Origin: SYFY01 sp031385325
Lineage (GTDB): Bacteria > Pseudomonadota > Gammaproteobacteria > Pseudomonadales > Azotimanducaceae
Assembly (NCBI GenBank): GCA_031385325.1
Contig: JANNBJ010000052.1
Coordinates: 1 to 64,000, forward strand
Length of the DNA: 64,000 bases
Direction of reading: 5' to 3'
Positions 46,162 to 54,922 of the stretch are shown one piece after another. The stretch's first letter is position 1. The number at the start of each line of letters is the position of its first letter. Position numbers and translations under genes: made by a program. The notes beneath the pieces are model-generated. The model ran no database searches. It saw only the letters and a list, made by a program, of their open reading frames with translations, and was not told the origin of the DNA.

Positions 46162-47544
46162 TCAACTTCTCTTGATCTTGCCTGAAAAGGTTCTGCTGAT
46201 CGCTGCGACTCGACGGACCTCGTCCGGCACCATGGTAGCGGGCAACAGCGCACGCAGCTGATCAAGCAGTCGTGCCGCAGAGAGCTCCGTCTGGCACACC
46301 ACTTCAAGAATCAAGCGGTCATCAACACCGATGGCCCGGCAATCAACCACGTCATCGCACCGAGTGGCGGCCGACTCGATCGTCTCCGGGCTCAAACGAA
46401 AACCACGCCGTTTGATGAATGCACTGCGCCGCCCGGTGACAACCAGCTCTCGCTGCTGATCGAAGTATCCAAGGTCGCCTGTGCGCAATATGCCGGAGGG
46501 CGCAGCGACACAATCACCCCGGATGACAATCTCGCCTTCGGTGCCATCGGGTACAACCTGGTCAGAAGTGTCCTGAATCTCGACCTCGTAAGCAGGCACT
46601 ACGCGGCCACTGGATATCCAGTCAGCGCCATGTGGAGGTGTATACACTTTGTGCGTCGCGACGGAGGGCGTTTCAGTCAGACCATAACGTACAGATACGG
46701 TAACGTCTGGAAATCGTGTGAGCACGGCTTTCATGACTAACGCGTCAACCCGACCACCTCCGATACCCAGATGCCGCAGTTCAGGAAGATCGAGGCGACT
46801 GCGCAACTTCGCAAACTGCGACCAGAAATACGGCACCCCTTCAATCGCCTGGATGCTGGAAGTCATCTGCATGAGATCACCTGCGGGACCCAACGGTGAA
46901 CGCTCCGGCGGAAGGACCACACTGCCGCCAGCGGCACAGTACTCCAGGAAGCTGCAGAGGCCGTAAGAATGCGGCAACGGTTGGGAGAGGTAGACCTGCG
47001 TGCTGATCGCATGATTCAACGCGCCACATTCGCGCATCACTCTCAGAACTTGTGCAAATTGCCAATGTTCACAACGAATGGACTTCGGCTCGCCTTCGGT
47101 GCCGCTAGTCTGAAAGACGAACGCCGCCTGGCGACTGGAATCCGGACGATGAATCGAATCAACGGGCAGATTCGAAAGAAGACTCGCAAGTGGTTGCCAT
47201 CGATCATCGGCCACGAATGCAGGTCCATCGCTGTAGATGATCCGGACGGGTAGCCCGGATGCCTGTTCAAGCTGTGGCGCCCCGGCGGGTAAAGCAGGAA
47301 GCAGCCACAAGTCAATTTCGGCGATGACCGTCGACCAGATCAGGAAGGGCAGTAGTGCTTGCGACTCAGCGCTCACCGCAATCGCAGCGCCGTCGCCAGT
47401 CTGTTCACGCAATCTGGAGGCAAGACGAAGACAGGTCGCCAGAAACTCGCTGTTGGTCCATCGATCTGAGCCACGAGTGAAAACGATCGCGTCTGCAGAC
47501 TGAGCGACACGCTCAAACAATACATCGACAAGAGGCGCGGCCAT
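46162..47544 (-). CDS. AMP-forming acyl/aminoacyl ligase, exosortase A-associated type
   Basis: This 460-residue ANL-superfamily ligase shows motif A3 FVFQTSGTEGEPKSIRC (P-loop), A5 VSVRYGLTETPSVATH, A7 ILRTGDLGYFDQQRELVVTG, A8 KRRGFRLSPETIESA and a C-terminal lysine in RTFSGKIKRS (A10). Somewhat short for the family. It probably adenylates a carboxylic or amino acid and loads it on the ACP encoded next. The ligase + ACP + fold-III decarboxylase set matches the genes described beside exosortase A systems (TIGR03098/TIGR03099). No exosortase is in the window. Confidence 0.85.
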   Translation of the reverse strand: MAAPLVDVLFERVAQSADAIVFTRGSDRWTNSEFLATCLRLASRLREQTGDGAAIAVSAESQALLPFLIWSTVIAEIDLWLLPALPAGAPQLEQASGLPVRIIYSDGPAFVADDRWQPLASLLSNLPVDSIHRPDSSRQAAFVFQTSGTEGEPKSIRCEHWQFAQVLRVMRECGALNHAISTQVYLSQPLPHSYGLCSFLEYCAAGGSVVLPPERSPLGPAGDLMQMTSSIQAIEGVPYFWSQFAKLRSRLDLPELRHLGIGGGRVDALVMKAVLTRFPDVTVSVRYGLTETPSVATHKVYTPPHGADWISSGRVVPAYEVEIQDTSDQVVPDGTEGEIVIRGDCVAAPSGILRTGDLGYFDQQRELVVTGRRSAFIKRRGFRLSPETIESAATRCDDVVDCRAIGVDDRLILEVVCQTELSAARLLDQLRALLPATMVPDEVRRVAAISRTFSGKIKRS

Positions 47545-47558
47545 GGCAGCTTACAGGC

Positions 47559-48782
47559 TCATCGCACGACACGGGCCACAAAGGTTCGATGTTGTGGTTC
47601 GATCTGCCGCAGTTGGCCGTCCGAACCCAGGATCGCCTCGGAGAACGTCGGTTGGCTGTTGAAGCCCCAGAGCGCAGTCGTTTGACAATAGGCGCCTGAA
47701 TTGGGAACGACCACAAGATCACCCGGCTGCAGGTCTGGCGCTTCAACCGCAGCGCCGAGACGATCGGCGGACGTGCACAATGAGCCACAGATTTCGACCT
47801 TTTCGCGCGAAGCCACGTTCGCAACTTCTGCAAACTGGAAACAGGGATTGCTCTTGAAAAATCGTCCAAGACCAACACCCGGGTTGTGCACGTTGAGCCC
47901 TCCATCGATCATCACGTAAGTACGACCATTCAATCGTTTGCGTTCAATGACTGTCGCGACGAAGCTTCCGGCCCGTGCCACCAGAGAGCGCCCTGCTTCT
48001 GACCAGAGCTCAACACCTGACCAGATCGGGTCAGCCCACAACGCGTGGAGCTCTGTCTTCAACCCCTCAAGATCAAGTTCAACATCTTTTTCAAGATACG
48101 GCACACCACAGCCGAGCCCCACATCAACGAGACGAACAGGCAAGTTCGCAGCGGCAAACTGCCGCAAGACTTCAGTAACAACAGCAACGGTTTTCACCAC
48201 CGGCTCCGGCTTGAGGCGCTGTGATCCGAAGTAGAAGTGCAGCCCCAGAAACTGGTGAGTACCAAAGTCCTTCCGACGCACAATGTCGATGGCATCATCG
48301 ACACTGATGCCGAACTGACTGTCGCCACCCATATCGAGACCACCAATCGCAATACCCGGATTCACACGCAACAACAATCGAGCCGAGCCTGCATGTGCCG
48401 ATACCGCTTTCAATCGTTGAAGTTCACCCAGGGAATCGATCGTGATGGCGTAACAACCTTCTCGACACACGCGCTCAAGGAAACGTTGACTCTTGGCAAC
48501 ACCACCCACCAGGACATCGTGGCTCGGCACACCACCTGCCAGACACATCTCCAGTTCGCCTTCACTGGCAATTTCCGGGCGAACGCCAAGGCCATGGAAG
48601 AGCCCGGCAATCTCCGGTTGAGGATTGGCTTTCAGACTGTAGAAGATGCGGGCACCAGGGGGCAGCAGGTTCGCCAACTGATGTAGCGAATCCGCGAGTA
48701 CGGCCTCTGAATAGACATAACAAGGCGTCGCGAGCACATCGCGCCTGGCAAGAATCCAGTCTGGAATGAAAGCGGTATTCAC
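47559..48782 (-). CDS. Fold-III PLP-dependent decarboxylase, exosortase A-associated type
   Basis: This 407-residue alanine-racemase-fold decarboxylase is related to diaminopimelate/ornithine decarboxylases. PLP lysine is in ARIFYSLKANPQPEI near residue 50. Substrate/cofactor motifs are LLLRVNPGIAIGGLDMGGDS, FLGLHFYFGSQ, VDVGLGCGVPYLEKDVELDL, and EICGSLCTSADRLG with the interface cysteine. It probably removes CO2 from an amino acid, perhaps bound to the adjacent ACP as in butirosin BtrK. It lies 14 bases upstream of the ligase and is divergent from the YkgJ-like gene. Confidence 0.87.
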   Translation of the reverse strand: MNTAFIPDWILARRDVLATPCYVYSEAVLADSLHQLANLLPPGARIFYSLKANPQPEIAGLFHGLGVRPEIASEGELEMCLAGGVPSHDVLVGGVAKSQRFLERVCREGCYAITIDSLGELQRLKAVSAHAGSARLLLRVNPGIAIGGLDMGGDSQFGISVDDAIDIVRRKDFGTHQFLGLHFYFGSQRLKPEPVVKTVAVVTEVLRQFAAANLPVRLVDVGLGCGVPYLEKDVELDLEGLKTELHALWADPIWSGVELWSEAGRSLVARAGSFVATVIERKRLNGRTYVMIDGGLNVHNPGVGLGRFFKSNPCFQFAEVANVASREKVEICGSLCTSADRLGAAVEAPDLQPGDLVVVPNSGAYCQTTALWGFNSQPTFSEAILGSDGQLRQIEPQHRTFVARVVR

Positions 48783-48838
48783 GTACCAATTCTATGAGAT
48801 GAAATTGCTGATCGCGATGAAACGATTACTATACTGAG

Positions 48839-49570
48839 ATGACCATCAACTTCGAGCGGATATACGCCACCGACCTCGTTTTCCAGCCGGATTGCTGGAA
48901 ATTGTGTGGAGATGCGCACTGCTGCTCTTTTCAGCGATACAAGAAGAAGTTTCGGTTAATTGGCTCTCCTCCTGGAGGCCAGTTACCCCTTTTGCCAGGT
49001 GAGTACGATTGGTTGCGCAATCAGGGTTTGCTTGGAGACTTTCGCGAACACGAGCACCGTGTCACAACACACACTTTCGGCAGCCGCCGTTTACAGATCG
49101 AAACCATGGTGGCAAAGGACGCGTATTGCCAATGTAAGCAGGCCACACGCACAACGATCTGCCGGCTCTACCCCCTCCTGCCGTTGTTCGACGAAGCGGG
49201 GCGCGTGATCGGCGCCGATCCGGTCTTTGGTTCTTTCGAAATGCTCGAAGAGCTGCAACAACTTGATCGAGCCTGCAAAATCACAGAGATTCCCATCAGC
49301 GAGCTCAATAAATTCCTCACGATTGCCGAAGAGATCGGTAACGACCCGATCACTCTGTACTACGCACGCGCTTACGCGATGACCATGCAGCACGTCAAGG
49401 ACCGGTTGCCTGAACTGCACGCGGCTCGAAAGGACAGCGACTATTTTTCGACGTACGAAATGTCGCTGATCCGACGTCAACTCATTGACCAAACTTCACT
49501 CGATGCGGAACTGACCGTGCTGGCGGAACGATTCGAGCGCCGGTACGGGTCTGCTTTTTCACTGCTCTGA
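48839..49570 (+). CDS. YkgJ-like cysteine-cluster protein
   Basis: This 243-residue protein has an N-terminal cysteine cluster CWKLCGDAHCCSF (C-x3-C-x4-C-C) near residue 19 and a second one in YCQCKQATRTTICRLYPLLP. YkgJ-type proteins have the same C-x(2-3)-C ... C-C and C-x-x-Y-P layout and are thought to bind zinc or iron. The rest is helical with no signal peptide. Divergent from the decarboxylase operon, 56 bases apart, which suggests shared regulation and a part in the same pathway. Function not known. Confidence 0.65.
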   Translation: MTINFERIYATDLVFQPDCWKLCGDAHCCSFQRYKKKFRLIGSPPGGQLPLLPGEYDWLRNQGLLGDFREHEHRVTTHTFGSRRLQIETMVAKDAYCQCKQATRTTICRLYPLLPLFDEAGRVIGADPVFGSFEMLEELQQLDRACKITEIPISELNKFLTIAEEIGNDPITLYYARAYAMTMQHVKDRLPELHAARKDSDYFSTYEMSLIRRQLIDQTSLDAELTVLAERFERRYGSAFSLL

Positions 49571-50135
49571 CCTGCTGTCAGATCGTTCTTGGTCCAGCGC
49601 AACAACCACATCCGGAAATGCAGGGCGCGGCATCAATGCCCTGACAGGTTGCTGAAAAGTCCCTTCCTGGACTGTTCCAGCAGTCGCAGGCGATGCCTGC
49701 TCCCGCGAAACCCCGTACGCCCTCGCTGGAAACCACTACGGCCCTACTGCGAGCATCAGCACGATCACGTTGAAAAATACGTTGGGCACGTTGCCCGACA
49801 TGATTGGTCCCGTGCTGTCCAGCGTGAGCTGGCTGGTCTGTCTGGTCATCCCCATCAGTATCCATCCATCGTTCATCATTCTGCCTTTCGCGACGCTGCT
49901 GGGTCTTGCGATCACCGCTACTGTCGGGACATTCAAGAAGTAGCTCTGATCCAGTATCCCTCGCGGTAATTGGCGAAAAAGGCTGAGCAATTTATGTTGA
50001 CCCGCCGCGAGCGTTTATTACGCTTCATCGCAGCGACTGACGGTCATCGACCCGAAGCCGTCATACGCCGATGACCGCTTAGGAGCACCGACCTCGATCG
50101 ATAAGACTCGCGTCAATGCGAAGTATTGGTCGGAG
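49571..50135. other. 565-base stretch, at most one tiny membrane-peptide frame
   Basis: No domain-bearing gene is visible. A plus-strand frame at 49800-49943 could encode a 47-residue membrane peptide (SSVSWLVCLVIPISIHPSFI and LPFATLLGLAITATVG), which looks like a tail fragment of a larger membrane protein. There is no good ribosome site. GGTTGCTGAAAAGTCCC near 49647 has the look of an insertion-sequence end. This is where core genome passes into the mosaic region. Confidence 0.4.
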
Positions 50136-50783
50136 TCATCGGTGGTTGCCAGTGAAAACCGCCAATTGAGCGGCGAAAGCACGCTTATACGCGGGCCGCA
50201 CTTCGCCGCGGGCGACATAGGCGGCGAGATTGGGATATTCCTCAAGGATGTGGGTTCCATCCAGTCGGCGCAGCACCATCACCATCATCAGATCACCGGC
50301 GCTGAATGCGCCATCGAGCCAGTCGGCATCGCCGAGGCGGCTGGACAGCTTGCCCAATCGGTTACGGACGCGGTCCTCAATGATCGGCAGGCGCTCCTCG
50401 TACCACGGCTTGTCGCGCTCCAGGAGGCTAGCCGTCTCGAGCTCGACGATCGGCAGCTCCATTGTGTTGAGCGCAGCAAACATCCAGGTGATCGCGCGGT
50501 CGCGGGCATCCGGATCGTTCGGCAGCAGGCCCGCGTGTCGCTCAGCGATATGAAATATGATCGACCCCGATTCGAATAGGACGAGATTGCCGTCTTCGTA
50601 GGTCGGAATCTGTCCGAAGGGATGAAGCCGAAGATGCGGCGGTTCCTTCATCGCTTTGAAAGAAACCAGCCGAACGTCGTAAGGCTGGCCCACCTCTTCG
50701 AACGCCCAGCGAACCCGCATGTCACGCGCCAGGCCCCGGCCCTCATCGGGTGAGCTTTCAACGGCCGTGATAATGGGGGTCAT
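50136..50783 (-). CDS. Glutathione S-transferase family protein
   Basis: With the ATG at 50783 (MTPIITAVES) the protein is 215 residues; the frame upstream to 51002 runs through a repeat and is not coding. Thioredoxin-like half: MRVRWAFEEVGQPYDVRLVS, HPFGQIPTYEDGNLVLFESG with cis-proline and E-S. Helical half: SRLGDADWLDGAFSAGDLMM, with A-G-D in place of A-D-I. Probably a detoxifying GST. It lies just outside the left 158-bp inverted repeat that bounds the next gene block. Confidence 0.9.
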   Translation of the reverse strand: MTPIITAVESSPDEGRGLARDMRVRWAFEEVGQPYDVRLVSFKAMKEPPHLRLHPFGQIPTYEDGNLVLFESGSIIFHIAERHAGLLPNDPDARDRAITWMFAALNTMELPIVELETASLLERDKPWYEERLPIIEDRVRNRLGKLSSRLGDADWLDGAFSAGDLMMVMVLRRLDGTHILEEYPNLAAYVARGEVRPAYKRAFAAQLAVFTGNHR

Positions 50784-50883
50784 GGAAGGCTCCGGGTGAT
50801 TGGATGATGCCAAGCCGTAATCGCGCTCAACGGAATATTTATCTAACTCCTCCCGCCAGGAGCCCTTTCGACTTGAGACTGAT

Positions 50884-51041
50884 CTATTGCGCCGGTGGGA
50901 AGAGTGGTCCATTTTTCCCCGATTTCTCGTTGCCCCCGTGTTTCCTTTGGAAAGGCCCACTAGGCGCCTCGAAATCGTGAAAAACTGTCCTCGCTCTGCC
51001 ACTCGGCTCGCGACGATCGCTCAAGTCCGACAGGCTGCTAG
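50884..51041 (+). repeat. 158-bp inverted repeat, left copy
   Basis: The segment begins CTATTGCGCCGGTGGG and ends GTCCGACAGGCTGCTAG. It matches the reverse complement of 54063-54219 almost base for base, with roughly a dozen differences. The core includes GGTCCATTTTTCCCCGATTT and TGTTTCCTTTGGAAAGGCCC. Both copies start CTA and end TAG. Probably a MITE or a pair of fused insertion-sequence ends. Confidence 0.85.
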
Positions 51042-51137
51042 TGAGGATTCAATCCACGCCTTCAATAAAGCGAGCGGGCATCCGCCTACGTTTCGTATGC
51101 GCCGGACATCCCACAGCTGCGACGCTTCAGTTCTCAG

Positions 51138-51620
51138 TCATACCGCTTTGCCGCGGACCGCTGCCTCAATCGCGGCAACGTCGATTTTTTTCATCGGCAT
51201 CATCGCTTCGAAAGCCCGCTTCGCAGCGTCGCCGCCTGCCGCCATCGCATCACTCAGCACCCTGGGGGTGATCTGCCACGACAAACCCCATTTGTCCTTG
51301 CACCAGCCGCATTGGCTTTCCGCACCGCCGTTATTGACGATCGCGTTCCAGTAGCGGTCGGTTTCTGCTTGATCGTCGGTCGCGATCTGGAACGAGAACG
51401 CTTCGCTGTGCCGAAATGCCGGTCCGCCGTTGAGGCCGATACAGGGGATTCCAACTACGCTGAATTCAACGGTGAGCACGTCGCCCTTCTTGCCATCGGG
51501 ATAATCGGCTGGCGCTCGATGGAGCGCGTTGACGCGGCTGTCAGGAAAGGTGGCGGCGTAGAACTTTGCCGCTTCCTCTGCAGTTTTGTTGTACCACAGG
51601 CAAATCGTATTCTTGGTCAT
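51138..51620 (-). CDS. PhnB/VOC-family protein
   Basis: This 160-residue protein with an AGGAG ribosome site belongs to the PhnB (3-demethylubiquinone methyltransferase-like) branch of the VOC fold: TICLWYNKTAEEAAKFYAAT, VLTVEFSVVGIPCIGLNGGP, QIATDDQAETDRYWNAIVNN and CGWCKDKWGLSWQITPRVL. Despite the old name these proteins have no methyltransferase domain, and function is unknown. First gene inside the left inverted repeat. Confidence 0.9.
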   Translation of the reverse strand: MTKNTICLWYNKTAEEAAKFYAATFPDSRVNALHRAPADYPDGKKGDVLTVEFSVVGIPCIGLNGGPAFRHSEAFSFQIATDDQAETDRYWNAIVNNGGAESQCGWCKDKWGLSWQITPRVLSDAMAAGGDAAKRAFEAMMPMKKIDVAAIEAAVRGKAV

Positions 51621-51699
51621 CTCGTGCTCCTGCGTTGAACCTTGAGGGGGTCATCGAATCGGTGTCTGCAATTGGATGTGCTTCAGTACGCCCACCCGA

Positions 51700-52377
51700 T
51701 TATGGCTTCGTCGCGACGGCCACGTTGATTTGCGGTGAGGCAAGAAACTCATCCAACAGCGTGTTGAACTCCGCGGGCTTGTCCATCTGCATCCAGTGGC
51801 TAGTGCCTGGCATGATTGAGTGGCGCACGGTTTTCGACAGATTATGCAGGGCGGTCGGCGTGTCAGGCTCGCTCGCAGACGTGATGCTCAGAATCGGACC
51901 TTGGCAGGTTCGCAATGCCGAGATCGGATCGTATGCAAACACGCCTTCAATCATCGCAATGGTTCGCTCGCGCGAGATTTTCGCGAAACCGTCATTCACT
52001 GTGCTTGCGACCTCGGGCTTGGCGCCCGTGGTGAGCTGCTTCACATAGTCAGTCACCACCTGGGGATACTTGTTAGATTTGAGCGAAGCGATGATCGGCC
52101 CGGATTGTTCAGGCGTTGATGCGCCCGGTGTTCCGACTAACACCAGGCCAGCAACGCGATTGGGGTGGCCTGCGGCAAAAACGAGCGCCGCCGCGCCGCC
52201 CAGGCTATGACCGACGAGCACGACGCGTTGCAGTCCGAGGTTATCGGCAACCGCACCGATATCGTTGGCAAAATCGGCCAACGCGTAGCCAGCGCCTGCC
52301 GCCGCACTCGAGGCGCCATGGGGCTGCGGCGATGGCGCGGCCGCTGTCAGGGGCGTCGAGCGTTTCGTGTTTACCAT
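51700..52377 (-). CDS. Alpha/beta hydrolase lacking the N-terminal strands
   Basis: This 225-residue protein has an AGGAAG ribosome site. Nucleophile VVLVGHSLGGAAALVFAAGH is near residue 57, acid region LSITSASEPDTPTALHN, and histidine IMPGTSHWMQMDKPAEFNTL. In normal family members the serine comes near residue 95-100, after an oxyanion H-G and a D-x-R-G-x-G loop. Both are missing here: an Ala/Ser/Pro-rich start (PLTAAAPSPQPHGASSAAAG) joins directly to the ALADFANDIGAVADNLGLQR helix. It is probably a deletion derivative and may be inactive. Confidence 0.75.
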   Translation of the reverse strand: MVNTKRSTPLTAAAPSPQPHGASSAAAGAGYALADFANDIGAVADNLGLQRVVLVGHSLGGAAALVFAAGHPNRVAGLVLVGTPGASTPEQSGPIIASLKSNKYPQVVTDYVKQLTTGAKPEVASTVNDGFAKISRERTIAMIEGVFAYDPISALRTCQGPILSITSASEPDTPTALHNLSKTVRHSIMPGTSHWMQMDKPAEFNTLLDEFLASPQINVAVATKP

Positions 52378-52519
52378 GGAACTTCCTGGGGTCGATAATC
52401 CTGGTCCTACGATAAGCGCCGCGTCGACGTGAAGCTGTACATTACAATTGCCTGCGCGCTGACACTCAATCGAGCAGTGATGTCATTCAAAGCCCAAGGT
52501 CAGCGTCAGATCCGAACTG

Positions 52520-53014
52520 TCACTTAATCGTGTAACCTGTCGTGACCTCGTTCTTATGCGCTGCGAAAGCGGCGAGAACTTCTCCCTTCTCGCGCGCCGG
52601 CACCTTGGCGAAATCCAGGCTTCGCCCCAGCTCGGCAGCCACCTCGTCGAATTCTGCAGGCGAGATCTTAAGGTCACGATGCGCCTCCTCAAGACCTAAC
52701 TCCATTTTGCCCGGCTTGGTCGCCGAAAATTTGAACGGACCGCCCGTCACCTCACAGACCCACAGTGTTCGCATAAACTTGAGGCCCGGTAACCTGCCCA
52801 GGTTCTGCGTGTGCCACTTCCTCAAGGCCGCGTTTTTCGAAGTCTTTCCGACGACCGGGTTCTGCACTACCGCATCGCTAAAATGGTCAATGACCGAGGC
52901 GATGGCGAAGACACCGCCAAGCCGTTCATAGAGACTCTTTTCGGTATCCGCAGCGGCTTGCAGTGGCAAGGTCATTGCGGCCAGGGACAGTAGGGCTATA
53001 GCGAACTTCAACAT
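52520..53014 (-). CDS. Group 1 truncated hemoglobin with signal peptide
   Basis: The ATG at 53014 follows GAGGAG and gives 164 residues. A signal peptide (MLKFAIALLSLAAMTLPLQA, cleavage near AAA-D) leads to the 2/2 globin fold: SLYERLGGVFAIASVIDHFS, FMRTLWVCEVTGGPFKF, and the proximal heme histidine in LGLEEAHRDLKISPAEFDEV. Periplasmic trHbs of this type bind O2 or NO. It sits in a cluster of small stress genes. The frame extending upstream to 53167 is not coding. Confidence 0.9.
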   Translation of the reverse strand: MLKFAIALLSLAAMTLPLQAAADTEKSLYERLGGVFAIASVIDHFSDAVVQNPVVGKTSKNAALRKWHTQNLGRLPGLKFMRTLWVCEVTGGPFKFSATKPGKMELGLEEAHRDLKISPAEFDEVAAELGRSLDFAKVPAREKGEVLAAFAAHKNEVTTGYTIK

Positions 53015-53197
53015 ATAACGCTCCTCAATGTGAATCATCGTTCCGCAAGTGGGACAGGCGAAAAAGAATGCGCACGTGAAGAAGGAAGGTCGGTACGCAG
53101 GCGCACATAGGTAGGTTCGGAGAGGAGAGCAATGCCGGACAGGAACTGGCCAGCCAGTGATCGCCATGGTCGGTTATTGTGAACTCCTTAGTTGCGA

Positions 53198-53506
53198 TCA
53201 ACGGCCGTGTTTGTTCCATTGCGGCTTCAAGAGTTCCACGGTCGGCAGCCCTTCGCGCAGCGGCGAACTTGCCCATGCATAGTCGCGGTAGGGCTGCGAT
53301 CTCAGGAAGGCGTTCGCGTCGTCGATGCTGCTGTAAACTTGAAAAGCGCAGACTCGATCCGGATCGTCACCGAACGAATAAACAGAAAGTTCGTGTCCGG
53401 GATTTTCGACGACTGCCGGCTGCATGTGCTGTTCCCAGATTTTCTGCACATCGTCTCGCGAACCCGATTTGGTGCGATGTTGAAGAAAGATGGCGTGTTT
53501 AGTCAT
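53198..53506 (-). CDS. ABM-superfamily (antibiotic biosynthesis monooxygenase-like) protein
   Basis: With the ATG at 53506 (GAGAGGAAA upstream) this is a 102-residue dimeric alpha+beta barrel: AIFLQHRTKSGSRDDVQKIW, HELSVYSFGDDPDRVCAFQV, YSSIDDANAFLRSQPYRDYA. Members include quinol monooxygenases and heme-degrading enzymes, with no fixed catalytic residues, so activity cannot be stated. It is 44 bases from the DUF1579 gene on the same strand. Confidence 0.85.
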   Translation of the reverse strand: MTKHAIFLQHRTKSGSRDDVQKIWEQHMQPAVVENPGHELSVYSFGDDPDRVCAFQVYSSIDDANAFLRSQPYRDYAWASSPLREGLPTVELLKPQWNKHGR

Positions 53507-53549
53507 GCGCTTTCCTCTCGCGGTTTGATGCATCGGCGGTGTCCAAATC

Positions 53550-54029
53550 TCACACGCGTGACGCAACCCGGTCGCAAAGCGGCAACCACTTGCCGTCCCG
53601 CAGCCATTCCCATGTGATCGTCTGGGTGTTGCCGTGCGCGTCGAACACGATGCGGGCGCGCTCGGTTGCGCCTTCCAGCAACCAAGTCCGGTCATCGACC
53701 GAAAGGTCATAGTGCCGATAGAAGCCGTGATTCTCGAAGGTCCGCGCGAAATAGCCTTTGTCGCCGGGTTCGACGCCTATGACGCTGAGGGTGTCGAACA
53801 TCTTGCCGTCGATCCGCGCGCGCTCGTCCTGTATCAGAAAGAAATCGCCGGTGTGCCAGCGTGCGGTGTGGGTGCTGATCCAAGGGCTGCCGTTAGCCTT
53901 GGGATCGGCCCCCGACTGGTCGCTGCCGCCGAACGACATGCCTTCGGCGTGCCAGTCACCGACAAAGACCGATAGCGCGTCGTGCGCACTGCCGCGAACC
54001 GGTGTTGCTGCGTTGGCTTTGGTCGTCAT
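53550..54029 (-). CDS. DUF1579-like protein
   Basis: This 159-residue protein has the ATG at 54029 with AGGAAG upstream. It shows the lipocalin-like/DUF1579 pattern: HDALSVFVGDWHAEG, HTARWHTGDFFLIQDERAR, MFDTLSVIGVEPGDKGYFAR and ITWEWLRDGKWLPLCDRVAS. Function unknown. First gene of the five-gene minus-strand block; its start lies 33 bases from the right inverted repeat. Confidence 0.85.
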   Translation of the reverse strand: MTTKANAATPVRGSAHDALSVFVGDWHAEGMSFGGSDQSGADPKANGSPWISTHTARWHTGDFFLIQDERARIDGKMFDTLSVIGVEPGDKGYFARTFENHGFYRHYDLSVDDRTWLLEGATERARIVFDAHGNTQTITWEWLRDGKWLPLCDRVASRV

Positions 54030-54062
54030 TGCTCACTTCCTTCTTCAAACATTGTGACGTCT

Positions 54063-54219
54063 CTAGGAGGCTGTCGGACTTGAGAATTCGTCGCGCGCCG
54101 AGTGGGAGAACGAGGACAGTTTTCACGATTTCGAGGCGCATAGTGGGCCTTTCCAAAGGAAACACGGGGGCAACGAGAAATCGGGGAAAAATGGACCGCT
54201 CTTCCCACCGGCGCAGTAG
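54063..54219 (-). repeat. 158-bp inverted repeat, right copy
   Basis: This is the reverse-oriented partner of 50884-51041. Its inner edge begins CTAGGAGGCTGTCGGACTTG and its outer edge ends GGCGCAGTAG. See the left copy for shared core sequence. It lies between the divergent DUF1579 and membrane-protein genes. Confidence 0.85.
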
Positions 54220-54286
54220 CCCCTTTCGCCGGAATGCACGTACGTTCACGACTCTATCCGATGTCGAGCGATGCGAGGAGAGAACA

Positions 54287-54772
54287 GTGGGAACAGCATC
54301 GGGATGGCCGAAGCCGGTAGGAATCACCGCCGCATTGATCCTTGTGGTCTGCGTGACCTATATGATCCCCGGCATCATGGTGGTGCTCTTCATACCAATC
54401 GGGTTGATCTACATCTTCTGGGTAGTCCGGGGTCTCAATCGACACCTGATTTCAGGTGCCCTGGCATTGGTGTGTTCTGTTGTCCCGTTAGGGTTGTCCG
54501 GATCGATGCTGTTTTACATGATTCGACCTCCGCGAAGATCAGAGGTAGCGGCGGACCATCAACTGCTAACGACGGATGTGGATGGCGTGGTCTCCCACGC
54601 CACATCTGAACAGCTACGGCTTCTCGAAGCCTTGCCGCCACCAACGAGTGTGTTTCAAGGTCCTGATGATCTGATCGTGTTGATAATTGCGGTCACCGCA
54701 TGTGTCGTGAGCGGGTTGCTCCTGGTTCGACTGCGAGAGGTACGAAAACCCATCCGGACAGGGGCGGCGTGA
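54287..54772 (+). CDS. Small integral membrane protein, unknown
   Basis: The GTG at 54287 follows GAGGAG with seven bases between and gives 161 residues; the frame further upstream lies in the inverted repeat. Membrane segments: ITAALILVVCVTYMIPGIMV and VVLFIPIGLIYIFWVV, LISGALALVCSVVPLGLSGS, and a last one DLIVLIIAVTACVVSGLLLV ahead of a basic tail (RLREVRKPIRTG). The loop between segments is soluble, with no recognised domain. Not seen in a known family. Confidence 0.7.
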   Translation: MGTASGWPKPVGITAALILVVCVTYMIPGIMVVLFIPIGLIYIFWVVRGLNRHLISGALALVCSVVPLGLSGSMLFYMIRPPRRSEVAADHQLLTTDVDGVVSHATSEQLRLLEALPPPTSVFQGPDDLIVLIIAVTACVVSGLLLVRLREVRKPIRTGAA

Positions 54773-54922
54773 TTCATGTCCGGGCCATTCGATTCGAGAT
54801 TGGCGGCACCGGACCTGTTGATCAGGGGGGGTTGTATGTCTGATCTGGATTCCCGCGGGCATCCTGTGTGGAGCGCTCGCGTCAGTCCGACGGGCCTGAA
54901 GTCCGACTGGCCTGGGGTAGGA

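Larger units (their letters stand above)
50884..54219. mobile_element. Gene block bounded by inverted 158-bp repeats
   Basis: Five small minus-strand genes (VOC, truncated hydrolase, truncated hemoglobin, ABM monooxygenase, DUF1579) lie between the two inverted copies at 50884-51041 and 54063-54219. The GST gene is just outside on the left. No transposase is present, so the block could only move with help, like a composite element. It may also reflect two independent insertions of the same small repeat. The genes look like accessory stress or detoxification functions common in alphaproteobacteria. Confidence 0.5.

Noticed and set aside
49736..49990. Minus-strand 84-codon frame
   Set aside because: No ribosome site or domain. 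The plus strand here has an equally hydrophobic frame, so neither is supported.
54002..54286. N-terminal extension of the membrane protein through the inverted repeat
   Set aside because: The GTG at 54287 has a strong ribosome site, and the upstream frame runs through the repeat shared with 50884-51041.
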